Part shown: piece after piece, positions 12,691-22,782 of the stretch
Numbering within the stretch: the stretch's first letter is position 1
Layout of the letters: every line of letters starts with the position of its first letter
Position numbers and translations under genes: made by a program
Notes under the pieces: generated by a model
Databases searched by the model: none
Seen by the model: only the letters and a program-made list of their open reading frames with translations
What the model was told of the DNA's origin: nothing
Source: Paramacrobiotus metropolitanus
Lineage: Eukaryota > Tardigrada > Eutardigrada > Parachela > Macrobiotidae
Direction: 5' to 3'
Assembly (NCBI RefSeq): GCF_019649055.1
Contig: NW_026570246.1
Coordinates: 248,001-312,000, forward strand
Length of the DNA stretch: 64,000 nt

Positions 12691-12970
12691 TTCTGTCTTC
12701 TGAGATGTTGGTTAGGAAGTTTTATGGAAAGGTAAACGAAAAACTAGTGCTTGAAACTTTGGATCAACTGACGATGACATTCAGTGCGTTCTTTCACTTT
12801 TCACATACATGCTCCACCTCTGCCTCTGCATCTCTGCCCATCCTGAGTTACAGCATTTCTGTCTCTCTTGAGTTTACAGTAAATTTCTCTCTATTGTCAG
12901 TAAACGTTCTGTCTGTCCTCAGTTACAACCTTACAAGTTACAATATCACACGACATGGATCCATACCTAC

Positions 12971-13027
<57 letters not shown>

Positions 13028-13867
13028 TGTGAACGTATGCAGCGCTACGTCCTTCGGAAAACATACGACATAGGCACGGGCCGCACGGCACAGAGAGTTG
13101 AATGACAGGAAAGTGATTTGCTGGTTCAACCTGGTTATGTGAGCTCCGGAGTTGCCGCAACGAAATGGGAAGAATCAAACTCAATTTATTTTATTATTAG
13201 TCACTTTGCATCTCCTGACCACGGTCCAAGGGTTGCTGAACTGTTTTTCTTATAATCGTGATATGTGTGCGGTACGTTGCAGAAGCTACTTACTTATATA
13301 CTAATTTCTGGCCTGCGGAACTGTGAAAGGGCGATGGATTACGCAAACAGGCACTATCTTCCTATAATTATGCCGGTGTTATGCGCAATTAAAAATATTT
13401 TTGGTTCCTTTATAAACAAACATCTTTTTAATTTTTGTGTTGTACAGAATGTGCGAACTGATATTCTGCTTGACATCGTGCTGTCACTGCTGCTGCCAAT
13501 TTAACGTACTTACATGCTTTAGCTTGTTTTGTTTTTTAAAACAGACGAAATTGCAAAGTCTCTTGCATGCTGTATGCTATTGCACAACGACTAAAAGGAC
13601 TTTGATGTTGTGTAATTATATTGATAAATTTTCAATGTAATTTTGAAAGAAAAAATCGTAACGAAAATCTTTAAGTACAGTAAGTAATCATTTCAAACAA
13701 TTCATACTGTGTTCATAATTCATATATACTGTGTAGTACAGATACACAGGGTCCGCAATACAATACAAAAAAGCGTTTTCATTAGACCGGAAAGACAACG
13801 ACTAGAAAATTAGCTTTTAAAGGTCACAAATCCAACACTGATAAAAGGAACCTTGCGGTCGGAAGTT
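12691..13867. other. Intergenic, microsatellite-bearing
   Basis: Apart from the (TA)n run at 12973-13023 I see no gene or RNA. Overlapping frames through the TA tract are an artefact of the repeat. Confidence 0.5.
12973..13023. repeat. (TA)n microsatellite, about 25 units
   Basis: An uninterrupted alternation of t and a for about 50 bases. Confidence 0.97.
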
Positions 13868-15623
13868 CTAGCATTGACCCTCTGCCAGCAAACCGGCCTG
13901 ATTAGTATACGCTAGGCGTTTCTCGCGAGCCATTTGGAAAATCGCCTGCTCGGCTTCCTTGCTTTGATTAATCAGCTCCTGCATTTTTGGTTGGCGTTGC
14001 TCAGCCGGAAGAACCGACAGACCGGTCATGCCGGCCAGCTGATCCATTATGTAGGTTGATGACACTTGGACGTAGGTTTTGCTTACGGCATGGATGAAAT
14101 GCGCCGTCATCTGGATGTCTCGCACCAACGGCTGCAACATTTCCAAAAGGAATTCCCGTTCCTCTTCCGTCAGCGGACCTTGCAGTGCACCGTCTTCCAC
14201 GGTCTGCAGAAAGGGGCTAATGGTCTGGTTGACGGCAAATTCCGTTCGGACGGCCATGGCTTCGAAGAACTGCGTCAGTTTACTCCACTGGGTTTGGATT
14301 TGCCCCAATATTACCAGACTTTGACGAATAATCACCAGGATTTCTTCAAACTCGATCCGGTCCAAATTGAGCCTGGCCATTTTAACCATTACCTCCGCTA
14401 GAATGTCATGGTTTTTCATGAGGTCCTGGAAGTTCTGATCGGCTCGCTGCTGGTGATACCTCATCCATTGCTGATAAGAGTTTGCCTAACATTAAAATGC
14501 AAACTATGATTTTGAATTTTCTGGTAAAAGTTCTTTGTAAACTTGGCAAGAATCGTGAACCGCAAACTCAAAAATTCACTGCCGCGCTGAGCGTGTAATT
14601 GTGCGCACCGGAAGTGTCGATTTCCGTTATGCATGACCTTTATCTAGTGGCTCTCATATCTGGTATTCCTGACGTCTGTCTTTGTATTTATATTTTTAAC
14701 ATGTTTTTTTAACAAACACAGATTTACTGGAAAACTTTAGTTAACCGTGCAGTTATCAGCGCCGTTTATTTTGAAAGTTTTGAGATCGCATTATATTGTT
14801 TCTAAAGAATTTTAGGGAATAATATTAAACAAGTATAATAATTTTTAAGCTGCCGTGTGGTAAATATTGATAGCGTCGGTTACACCGTAGCTCACAACTA
14901 CTAAGAACTTATAATTGTACAATTTAATAAGGTCATTCCATGAAAAATAAGTAATAAACAAAATTAGTGTTCAGTTGTAGAACTTACTTGAGCCAGCTCG
15001 TCAGCTCCGCTGATTTGTCCTTCTGTGCCTGGTGCCGCGGGTCCAGCGCTGGGATTTTTCGAATTTATCAGCGGTTCGACCGGCAATCTGATCTCATCAA
15101 TTTCGGTAGCTATGGACGGCTTGGCTGCCTCGAGCTGCTCCCTTTGTACTCCGGACGTGAGGTCAACAAGCCGCTGGATAACATTTTTAACCCGGTTGAA
15201 CAGGCTGTTGAAAACAGCAAATGCCGGGTCGTCCGCCAAACGCGGCATCAAGTTTCCGATGACGCTGAGCTGGGATGCGAGATCTTTGAAGTTAGTGTCG
15301 TTTCCGTTCAGTCCTGCTGATAACTTATTCAGGATCCCGTTCACTAAACCAGCTTGCTGGCCCAGTGTGCTCATTTCTAGAGCCCTTTCCACAGCCGATT
15401 TTTGGACAGTCCCAGCCTGTGCGCCACTGGCTGTTGTGCCGGCACTATTTACGCCACCGCGCGGTCTTAACACCGATGTGACATCACCTATCATCGAGGG
15501 AACAGCGCTTATGACGCTTGCAATGGCTTTTCCCATGGCTGCTGCTACTTCCATTTTGACCTTTTTCCAGCCGGTGGGAATCGAATCCAGTGCTTGCTTA
15601 TAACGCTGTTCATACTCCTGAAC
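13868..15623 (-). CDS. Long alpha-helical protein, 5' end incomplete
   Basis: Two exons join in phase: 15623-14988 (212 codons) and 14485-13868 (206 codons with stop). The first is hydrophobic, with small residues (AIASVISAVPSMIGDV) near its start, then helical stretches and a Pro/Ala/Gly linker. The second is almost all helix, with QTQWSKLTQFFEA and SKTYVQVSSTYIMDQLAG. From memory, similar QWxKLxxFF and SxTYxxVS motifs occur in an uncharacterised helical family of fish and invertebrates; this is recollection, not a search. The first visible ATG is at 15554, but the open frame starts at an acceptor (15624), so an upstream coding exon is likely and was not found. The gene is divergent from the secreted gene at 16170. 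Function unknown. Confidence 0.65.
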
Positions 15624-16169
15624 CTGTGAAAATTCACGTCATAACATAATTTTCGCTAGGTAGATCTGGGTTTCTGATAATGTTTATGTTGGGTTGCAGC
15701 GAGCGCTAGTTATCCGGCTGCCGGTTGGTGGAATTTCTCACAAGGTTACTGCTTTAAACAGATTTAAATTGTACAGTGGGCCAAGCAATTAAGTATACCG
15801 TATGAATTATGCAGCTTTCTGGCAAGTAAATTTACAGTTGGTTGGGTTTTCCGGGTATATGAGCGACTGTTCCGTCGTCGAATACAGAATCAACATGACG
15901 TCAACTATCTCCGCAACAACGATCCGCTGTAACGAATGCTTCGGTTTAATTTTTAGGTTTAACTGGGCGCATGTGCCGTCACATTAACCGACTTAAAAAA
16001 TCAAGGTAACAACCAGGGACAATTGACGCCGGCACTGAATATTTAAACACTTTCAAAGTTTGCGTAGTAGGTTTTATGAATCAAAGTATTCGTATGTCAA
16101 CAGATATATTTTACATCCCAGCAGCGCACCTTTTAAAATAAATTTTCATCTTTCGGTTTTATTGTTATC
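15624..16169. other. Intergenic region between divergent genes
   Basis: About 550 bp between the helical gene on the minus strand and the secreted helical gene on the plus strand. It should hold promoters for both and probably the missing first exon of the minus-strand gene. A candidate exon at 15837-15896 (minus) has an ATG and a donor, but its phase does not fit. Confidence 0.45.
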
Positions 16170-17591
16170 ATGAAAGAACACTTTGTGCGCATGCTTGCGC
16201 TTGTTGCGATTGTACTGTGTTTTTCGTGGACGCTTACGCCATCAGTTTTAGGTAAGAACAGAATAGTAGTAAGTACGTTAGTAATATTAAATATTGCTAT
16301 CGTTGCTCGCAAATTATGCACAGTATTGTTGAACGAACCATACGTTTTTTCTCTACGAGTAGAACTTTGTACCGTACACAACAGCCTCTCAAACGCTTAT
16401 TTTTCTTTAGCGAATGGAAACATCAATAACAGTGTTGACAACTTTTGGACAACATTCGCCCAACCGTACCAAAACGCTGTCAACATTCTAGCATATGAGA
16501 CACTAAAACCACTAGCGGATGCTCCGATACCCGTGGGATCTGCGGACGCCCACCAGCTGATCCACAACAGCAAAGCAAACTTACAACGCTTTTACAATAT
16601 TCTGGAGCCAATGCGCGCCGCATCGGAGGAATTACGTCAGCAGCAGGATCAACGTGTTACTAACAAAACCCTCGAGCTGCAATTGCTCGAAAACGATCTG
16701 CAGGATACAGAACAGAAAATCAACAATGCTACTACCGATCTCAACGAAAAGAAAAGGCTACTCACCGACGCTCAAACGCAATTAGCCCGAGAGATTTCCA
16801 GTCTAGAAGATGCCAATCGTCTGCTGCGATCCCGCGAGGACGCACTACACGACGCCAAAAACTGCATCTGGCGTTCGAAACGGTCATTGCGTGTACGGCG
16901 CTTTGGTGGTTTTCTCAAGAAAGTCGCCCACGGTGTTGGGCACGTTGCCAGTCAAGTGGGACATGGGGTGGGCCACGTGGCGCAGCAAGTAGGGCGGGGA
17001 ACGGAGCATGTGGTGCAACAGACTGGTCACGGACTGAACCATGTGGGCGGTCAGCTGGAAAAGGGTGGTACAAAATTAGTGGGCCACGTCCGAGATCTGG
17101 TGAATATCGGATGTCCGTTGTGGGCCGGCGTGAAATCAGCCCGTGCAGCCGTACGCAGCGCAGAGACCAACGTGGCCAATCAGCGGCAACGGGTCACCAA
17201 CGCGCAGGCCAATGTCAACAGCGTCCAAGCCACAGTCGACCAATTGCAGCAAATCAAGACGCAAAAAGAGCAACAAAAACAAATTCTGAACAATCATATT
17301 GCGGACATGCGGGTTACACTGGAGATGCTGAGCAGGATTAGCGTAAAAGTCAAGCAGGTGGTTCTGTATCTGGCCAGTTTATTTGATGTGGGACAGACTT
17401 TACAGAGCATCATCAGGAAAATGGTTGACATGGCAGAGTTGTTGGAACCGCTGCAGGAAATCAGCACGTTGGTGGGATCTTTTGGTGGTCAGAACACGAC
17501 AGCGCTCCTGCAAGCGACGGAGAGCACTCGGCAAAGCATGCTGGTGCTGAAGGACAAGCTGCCGCAGTATCCGCTGCTTGATGTCGCATAA
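16170..17591 (+). CDS. Secreted two-helix coiled-coil protein, family copy 1
   Basis: Two exons, 16170-16251 and 16411-17591, give 420 residues. Residues 1-27 are a signal peptide (LALVAIVLCF core). Then come a helical domain containing ETLKPLADAPIP, a long coiled coil (about 110-215), a basic RRFGG stretch, a Gly/His-rich amphipathic segment built on repeated GHGVGHV-like units (about 230-290), a second coiled coil, and a C-terminal helical domain ending KLPQYPLLD. The 159-nt intron is a multiple of three and has no stop, so its retention would insert 53 residues. Related copies lie at 20838-22561 (broken) and 34400-35990. The layout of two long helices around a Gly-rich membrane-compatible segment resembles membrane-acting helical proteins, but I infer only shape, not function. 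Confidence 0.75.
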   Translation: MKEHFVRMLALVAIVLCFSWTLTPSVLGKNRIVVSTLVILNIAIVARKLCTVLLNEPYVFSLRVELCTVHNSLSNAYFSLANGNINNSVDNFWTTFAQPYQNAVNILAYETLKPLADAPIPVGSADAHQLIHNSKANLQRFYNILEPMRAASEELRQQQDQRVTNKTLELQLLENDLQDTEQKINNATTDLNEKKRLLTDAQTQLAREISSLEDANRLLRSREDALHDAKNCIWRSKRSLRVRRFGGFLKKVAHGVGHVASQVGHGVGHVAQQVGRGTEHVVQQTGHGLNHVGGQLEKGGTKLVGHVRDLVNIGCPLWAGVKSARAAVRSAETNVANQRQRVTNAQANVNSVQATVDQLQQIKTQKEQQKQILNNHIADMRVTLEMLSRISVKVKQVVLYLASLFDVGQTLQSIIRKMVDMAELLEPLQEISTLVGSFGGQNTTALLQATESTRQSMLVLKDKLPQYPLLDVA

Positions 17592-18492
17592 TAGCGTTTT
17601 CTGTTGTTTTTATTGGTGTTGTTAACTCTGCCGTCTCTGCGTAAACACCACTATCTACGTACAGAGACAGTGGTTCCTCTTCTTAAAGAAGAACTTCGTT
17701 ATTGCATGCCGTAACAGTGCTTGCACAAAGACTACGTGCTACCGGTAACTCGTAAATCTGCTACTTGTGTTTTATATTAAAACCCTGTTCTTGAACTCTA
17801 CAAAGGTCACATTTTACAGCTTGCACAACTTGCACATTTTAGTGGCAGATCTACGTACAAAGTCATTGTTCATAAATTTGATGTGATTGTGTGTGTACTA
17901 TAACCAAAAAGGACTAGATGTGCAGCATATACAGAGCTGCGTATATAGATATGCTACGTAGTACGTACAATGTGATGTCATCTGTATATGCTACCGACAT
18001 ATGCGTATTATTATATGTGTTACGAAATACGAAAATTACAAGGCGGCAAACTAAATTAACTAACCGAATACGGCATTTCCTTTTTCAGTAACAGGCAGGG
18101 TTCCTCGCAGTCGCTAGCCACTGTCCTGTTTTTATGTACAATATTTCTATAGTATCTGTACATGACACTTGCATCGAATTCTGACGAACTGGCCAGGGAA
18201 AACTAGCTTCGTAGAAACTGTGACTGCTAATTTGTCACAAGTTAACAGGTAAATAATTTGGTGAACCATTATAGGTTGACCAAGATTATATTATTTTGTC
18301 AAGGAAACTTAAAAAATTTACGCTGACGTGGCCGGCATAATCTTAAGCTGACAAATGGTGGTACTCGTATAACAGCTTGTACAAATAGTACGAGTATATG
18401 ATTATATCCATCTCGATTTGCAGGCCGTCATGGGCTTGCAAATCCGGATGCAATCAAACCTCACTCTTGCATTAAATTATTATAGTAATTTT
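17592..18492. other. Intergenic region
   Basis: AT-rich, with scattered tacgtac and gtacaata motifs. No gene or RNA was recognised. Confidence 0.5.
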
Positions 18493-18696
18493 TTATACGC
18501 TGCCAATCACATCGAATGAAGTTGACCGAAAAGCATTCTGCTCCATTGCCTGTTTAAAGCGGAAACATGCCGGGCATGCAAGAAATTTACGGAAATTAAA
18601 CATGTAATTATAGTTTATACTTACTTTGTAGCACATGAAACCATTTTTTATGTCGCATCTTTGAATCGCTTTCGGCGGTACTAGGTAATATTTCAT
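18493..18696 (-). CDS. Possible small two-exon gene
   Basis: An ATG exon (18696-18625, 24 codons) ends at a perfect gtaagt donor and joins in phase an exon at 18549-18493 (19 codons with stop) after an acceptor. The result is a 42-residue peptide containing KYYLVPPKAIQRC and MEQNAFRS. The open frame also continues upstream of the ATG, so more exons are possible. There is no recognisable family, and it could be chance. Confidence 0.25.
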   Translation of the reverse strand: MKYYLVPPKAIQRCDIKNGFMCYKVSINYNYMFNFRKFLACPACFRFKQAMEQNAFRSTSFDVIGSV

Positions 18697-18808
18697 GATT
18701 TGGTGCTTTTCACAGACTGCCAATCACAATAGCAATCTGTGATTGCTAAAACGTCAAATATGAAAATTCTGTTTTTGTTAACAACACGATTTCAATCGGT
18801 GAAATACC

Positions 18809-19861
18809 ATGCAAAAAAATTTCAGAGTATGTGCAATATTTACCGTGCTTATGTCGGTTTCGCCAGCACAATCGGATTGGGATGCCCCTCAAAATTATCC
18901 TTCATGGTTTCTAATTCCGCAGCGCTTAGCGGGATATCCATTGTGTAAGTGCCAAATCACTCCTAGCGCTTTTTTTGTTGCAAATTCAATTTTGTTTGGA
19001 TCAGTTAATCGAAGACTATGTTATTTTGTGGTGGCAAAAAATTTGTGGCGAATCTTCGCTGCGAGTAGCTATTTTCGTACGTAATGCATAATGTTTTATA
19101 CAGTCGGCAAATAGCATTACACTGCACACTAGAGCCGCTTTGCTAATTACTTTGTTAGAAATGTGCGATAGAATTACCACAACAGTTACTCGTTAACTCG
19201 GGCACTTTTTATTCGTTAACTGTAGATTTGCCACAACAACCAATTTTTGCCGATTACTCCTCCAGCAGTTTAGTGGACACTTGGAATCAGTTTCGTAACG
19301 AATTCAGCGATATGGTAAGCCATTAACATAAATATCGTTTCTTACACAAATTTTCCTAATGAGCTGATACAAGCAAACCCTCAATATTGAGAAAGGCAAA
19401 CGTATTGTAGGTTTGCGTTTTTCAGTATTGTGAGGGTGGCAGGTCTGCCAGGTGAATTGTATTCACTAATTGTAGGTACTTGTAAGTCGTACAGATAGGT
19501 ATTTGTACTGCAATAATTATATATAGATATTTTTTTATTACTCTACAGAATCGTGTTCTGCATTGCTGTATAAGCACTTGTTTAGGTTGCATACGAAATG
19601 TTTTAGGTTCCCTATAATGACCCCGACAGTGATCCCTTCTACGACCATTTCGAAGAATATACAGCCGGCAAACGAACCTTTCCGCCTTCTGCAGCACCTG
19701 CAGCAGCTCGTCCAGCTCGCGAATTTGTGGATGCTCGTGGTGATAAGCGAAGAAAACCCGCGGCAGCGAAATCTATCGATCGCACTAAACCGCTCAGTGA
19801 AGAGTTGGTGGAAGTATTAATGAAGATCGCCACCGCAAACTCCAACCTTAACAGTTCCTGA
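18809..19861 (+). CDS. Small secreted precursor with dibasic sites, possible neuropeptide precursor
   Basis: Exons 18809-18944, 19226-19314 and 19607-19861 give 159 residues in one consistent frame. Residues 1-22 look like a signal peptide ending SPAQS. The rest has no cysteine and no membrane segment. An amidation-type GKR site (96-98) follows the acidic stretch DPFYDHFEEYTA, and a second basic cluster, DKRRK (121-125), precedes a helical C-terminal stretch with LSEELVEVLMKIA. Signal peptide, GKR and KRR sites, and small size are the usual marks of a neuropeptide or peptide-hormone precursor. I do not recognise either product. It could instead be a small secreted structural protein. Confidence 0.6.
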
Positions 19862-20837
19862 TCAACAAAGCACCACGCGTGCAGCAGTTCCAAATGATAA
19901 TAATTCCTGTTTTGGTATTGCGAATTGTTATTTTTGTGTAATGTATTATATCTATATTATTGCATCGCGATTATGAAAATCTGATCTTGATCATGATGGG
20001 CTGGTGATACTGGTGTGCTGGATTTACAGTTGTATGGACCTAGGCTCCTAGCTGCCGTTCGCAATCCTTAAAAGCAAAACCGGTTCCAGAAGTATCGTAA
20101 ATTTGCCAACCGATTAAAATAAGCATACTTATAAACATACTTAGCAAAAGATACGGAATCAAACACATGCGTGGTTCTCCTGGATGGTGCCATGCAACAC
20201 AAGCAATTTATGTAACTAACAAATGATCTATAGAAAATTATCAAAATAAACACTGCTCCGTAGCAGTATTCGTGATAGCAATGGTTCCGGTACGAGTATA
20301 TACGAGTAACTAGTCAATTTCACTGCTATACACACGTCATATGGATGGAAGATCAAGCGGAAGATATCGTGGGAACACTGAGAAGTTTTAGCCGTTTAGC
20401 CTAACTAGGGCAATGTTTGTGCGCATGCCGGGTCAGATTGTTTTCGGATTATTTCGTAGATTCGACGTTTAAATGGGATGGCTTCCAAATATTAACAGCC
20501 TTTTTGACGGGATTCAACCAAAAGTTTTCGCAGTGACCTCTTATCCTACTGAGTTGTCTGAAAATTAACAAACACAAAACAAGCAAAACAAACATCCGTA
20601 AACAAAACAGAACATAATAATAATAAGCAAAACATCCGTAGTAATTTGTAAACACATCGTGATAAAATGTGTGCGCAAATCGTCACTCCCGTCGATGAAA
20701 TTACCAGTGAGGTAATCTATATTAAAATAATTGACTTTAAGAAAGAGTTTTTTGTAGAATTATTAAGCGAATAAAAGTATGTACTTTCTCAGTACTGTAG
20801 AGTAGTTACGACTTCCGAGTATTTTATTTTTAGCTGA
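19862..20837. other. Intergenic region
   Basis: No gene was seen. Short A/C-rich repeats (aacaaaac, taataataag) occur near 20570-20640. A short ATG-containing stretch with a donor at about 20668-20711 may be a leftover of the following broken gene, but it carries no signal peptide. Confidence 0.4.
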
Positions 20838-22561
20838 TGACAACGACATCGAGGGATTTTGGTCGAGATTCGCAACGTCATACCAGAACGCAGTCCATAT
20901 TCTGTCTAACGATGCCCTCAAACCCCTCGCCGACGCCCAGATTCCTAACCAGTCAACGGAAGCACTGCAACTCCTGTCCAAAAGCAAACTCACTTCCAGC
21001 GGTTTTATGCAACACTTGAGCCAATGCGTACCGCTTCGGAAGAACTCAAACAGCAACAGGATCAACGGATCATCCGTGAGTCTCTTGAGCTGCAGCAACT
21101 GAAGAATGCAATGCAGGAGACCGACCGGCAAATTCCGCTGCCCCTACCGATCTCGACCAACGCATCCGCGCTTTTAAGGGGAAGTGGGCCGGTACATGGT
21201 ACCGATTTCGTATACATGCGCGAAAACTTACACTTTCGCGCACTCCCAAACACATTTTTGTTTCGGTTTATGACGTTTTGTAGCCAGAAGATTTGTATAC
21301 ACTGGCGTGAAAACCGTTTGTGCGCGCAACATCCGGTTCGGGAGTTATGGCTGTTACAAAATTCCAAAAAGTTTAAATGCGTTCAGGTGTACCAAAAGTC
21401 TCATTATGGACCGATCTCTCTCAAATTTTGCACGTAAATGCGCATGTCCATGAAGATCGTTTTTTAAAATTTTAAAATGAATTTTAAAATTTTTGAAATT
21501 CATTTTAAAATTTGAAAAACATGCTAGAACAGTGGATCGGTGTAAAAACGTTCTTCGTGGTTATGTGCATTTACGTGCAAATTTTGAGGGAGATCGGTCC
21601 ATAATGAGACTTTTGGTGCCCCTGAACGCATTTAAACTTTTTGGAATTTTGTAACAGCCATAACTCCCGAACCGGATGTTGCGCGCACAAACGGTTTTCA
21701 CGCCAGTGTATACAAATCTTCTGGCTACAAAACGTCATAAACCGAAACAAAAATGTGTTTGGGAGTGCACGAAAGTGTAAGTTTTCGTGCATGTATACGA
21801 ATTCGGTACCAGGTACCGACCCACTTCCCTTAACTGATGCACAGGTCAAGCTCGGTCAAGAGCGCACCAGCCTACACCATGCCCCCGTTAATCTGCAGTC
21901 TCAACAGCCGAAGGTCACTGCGCGAACGCCGTTTTCTAGATCCCCTATGGAAAGGCGTAGAGCATCTTGGTAGGGAAATCGGGAGAGGGACAGGAAACGT
22001 GGGGCGGGAAATAGAGCGGGGTGCGCAGAACGTCGTTAAGGACACCCTAAAGGTCATTAATGTGCCTTGTCACATTGGCCGATTGGCGGAGCGATAAATA
22101 ATGTCCGTGAAGCAGTCTGCAACGCCGAGAACAATGTGCGCCAGCAGGAACAACGTGTGGCTGAACGACAGTCAAAGGTCAACACCCAGAATACGGTCAA
22201 CCAACTGCGGCAGACAAAAGAAGGTTAGCAACAGTGGAAAGGGCGCCTTGTTCGTCAAATCGCAGATATACGGATGAAATTGCGTGCACTGGTGGAGATT
22301 GCAAAAGGTCAAGCAGATTGTGTTATATTTGTCCGGTCTGTTCGATGCAGGTGAGACATACGGAATGCCGTAAAAAAGGTGATCGACATTACTGAGTTGC
22401 TGGAGCCGCTGCAATATATTGCAGAGAAGACTATGTCGTTTAGCGATCGGGAAACAGCAGCGCTGCAGGCGGACACGAGAAGTTTACATCAAAGTATGGT
22501 CACCCTCAGCGCAAAACTACCAGAATATCCTTTACTTGAAAATGAAATTCACAGCAGCTAG
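20838..22561 (+). pseudogene. Broken paralogue of the secreted helical gene (copy 2)
   Basis: Several segments resemble the gene at 16170-17591 in the same order: the N-terminal helical domain with LKPLADAQIP, the EELKQQQDQR region, part of the Gly-rich middle, and the C-terminal ELLEPLQ and LPEYPLLE motifs. The reading frame carries several breaks, and a foldback transposon (21178-21829) sits in the first coiled-coil region. It is a decayed copy. Nucleotide similarity to copy 1 is still visible by eye, so the duplication is old but not ancient. Confidence 0.8.
21178..21829. mobile_element. TTAA-flanked foldback transposon (piggyBac-like MITE)
   Basis: Two arms of about 260 bases are near-perfect reverse complements: the left begins ggggaagtgggccggtac, and the right ends gtaccgacccacttccc. 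The centre is AT-rich and itself palindromic. The tetranucleotide ttaa abuts both ends (21174-21177 and 21830-21833), the target duplication made by piggyBac transposases. No transposase is encoded, so it is non-autonomous. The arms differ at only a few positions, which suggests a young insertion. It lies inside the broken helical gene. Confidence 0.85.
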
Positions 22562-22782
22562 TCGCTACTGTGCTGCTCTTATAGCGCTTGCAGGATTCAA
22601 TGTATGTGTTGCGAAAATTTTTTGTTTTCGTAATTTAATAACCTTGGAGTCAATGAACATTCCATAATTATAGTATAAGCATTTTTACTACGTTTTTGGT
22701 ATTTTTAAAATGGCATTATCTGCAAAATGTACAACATCTGTTTCTGATTTTCAAACATTTTCGTTGTTCCATATTCGTCATG

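Noticed and set aside
12897-13184. Frames through the TA tract on both strands
   Set aside because: Alternating Tyr-Ile from the microsatellite keeps the frames open; there is no coding evidence.
15837-15896. First exon for the minus-strand helical gene
   Set aside because: The ATG and donor are present, but the exon ends in phase 1 while the next exon begins in phase 0.
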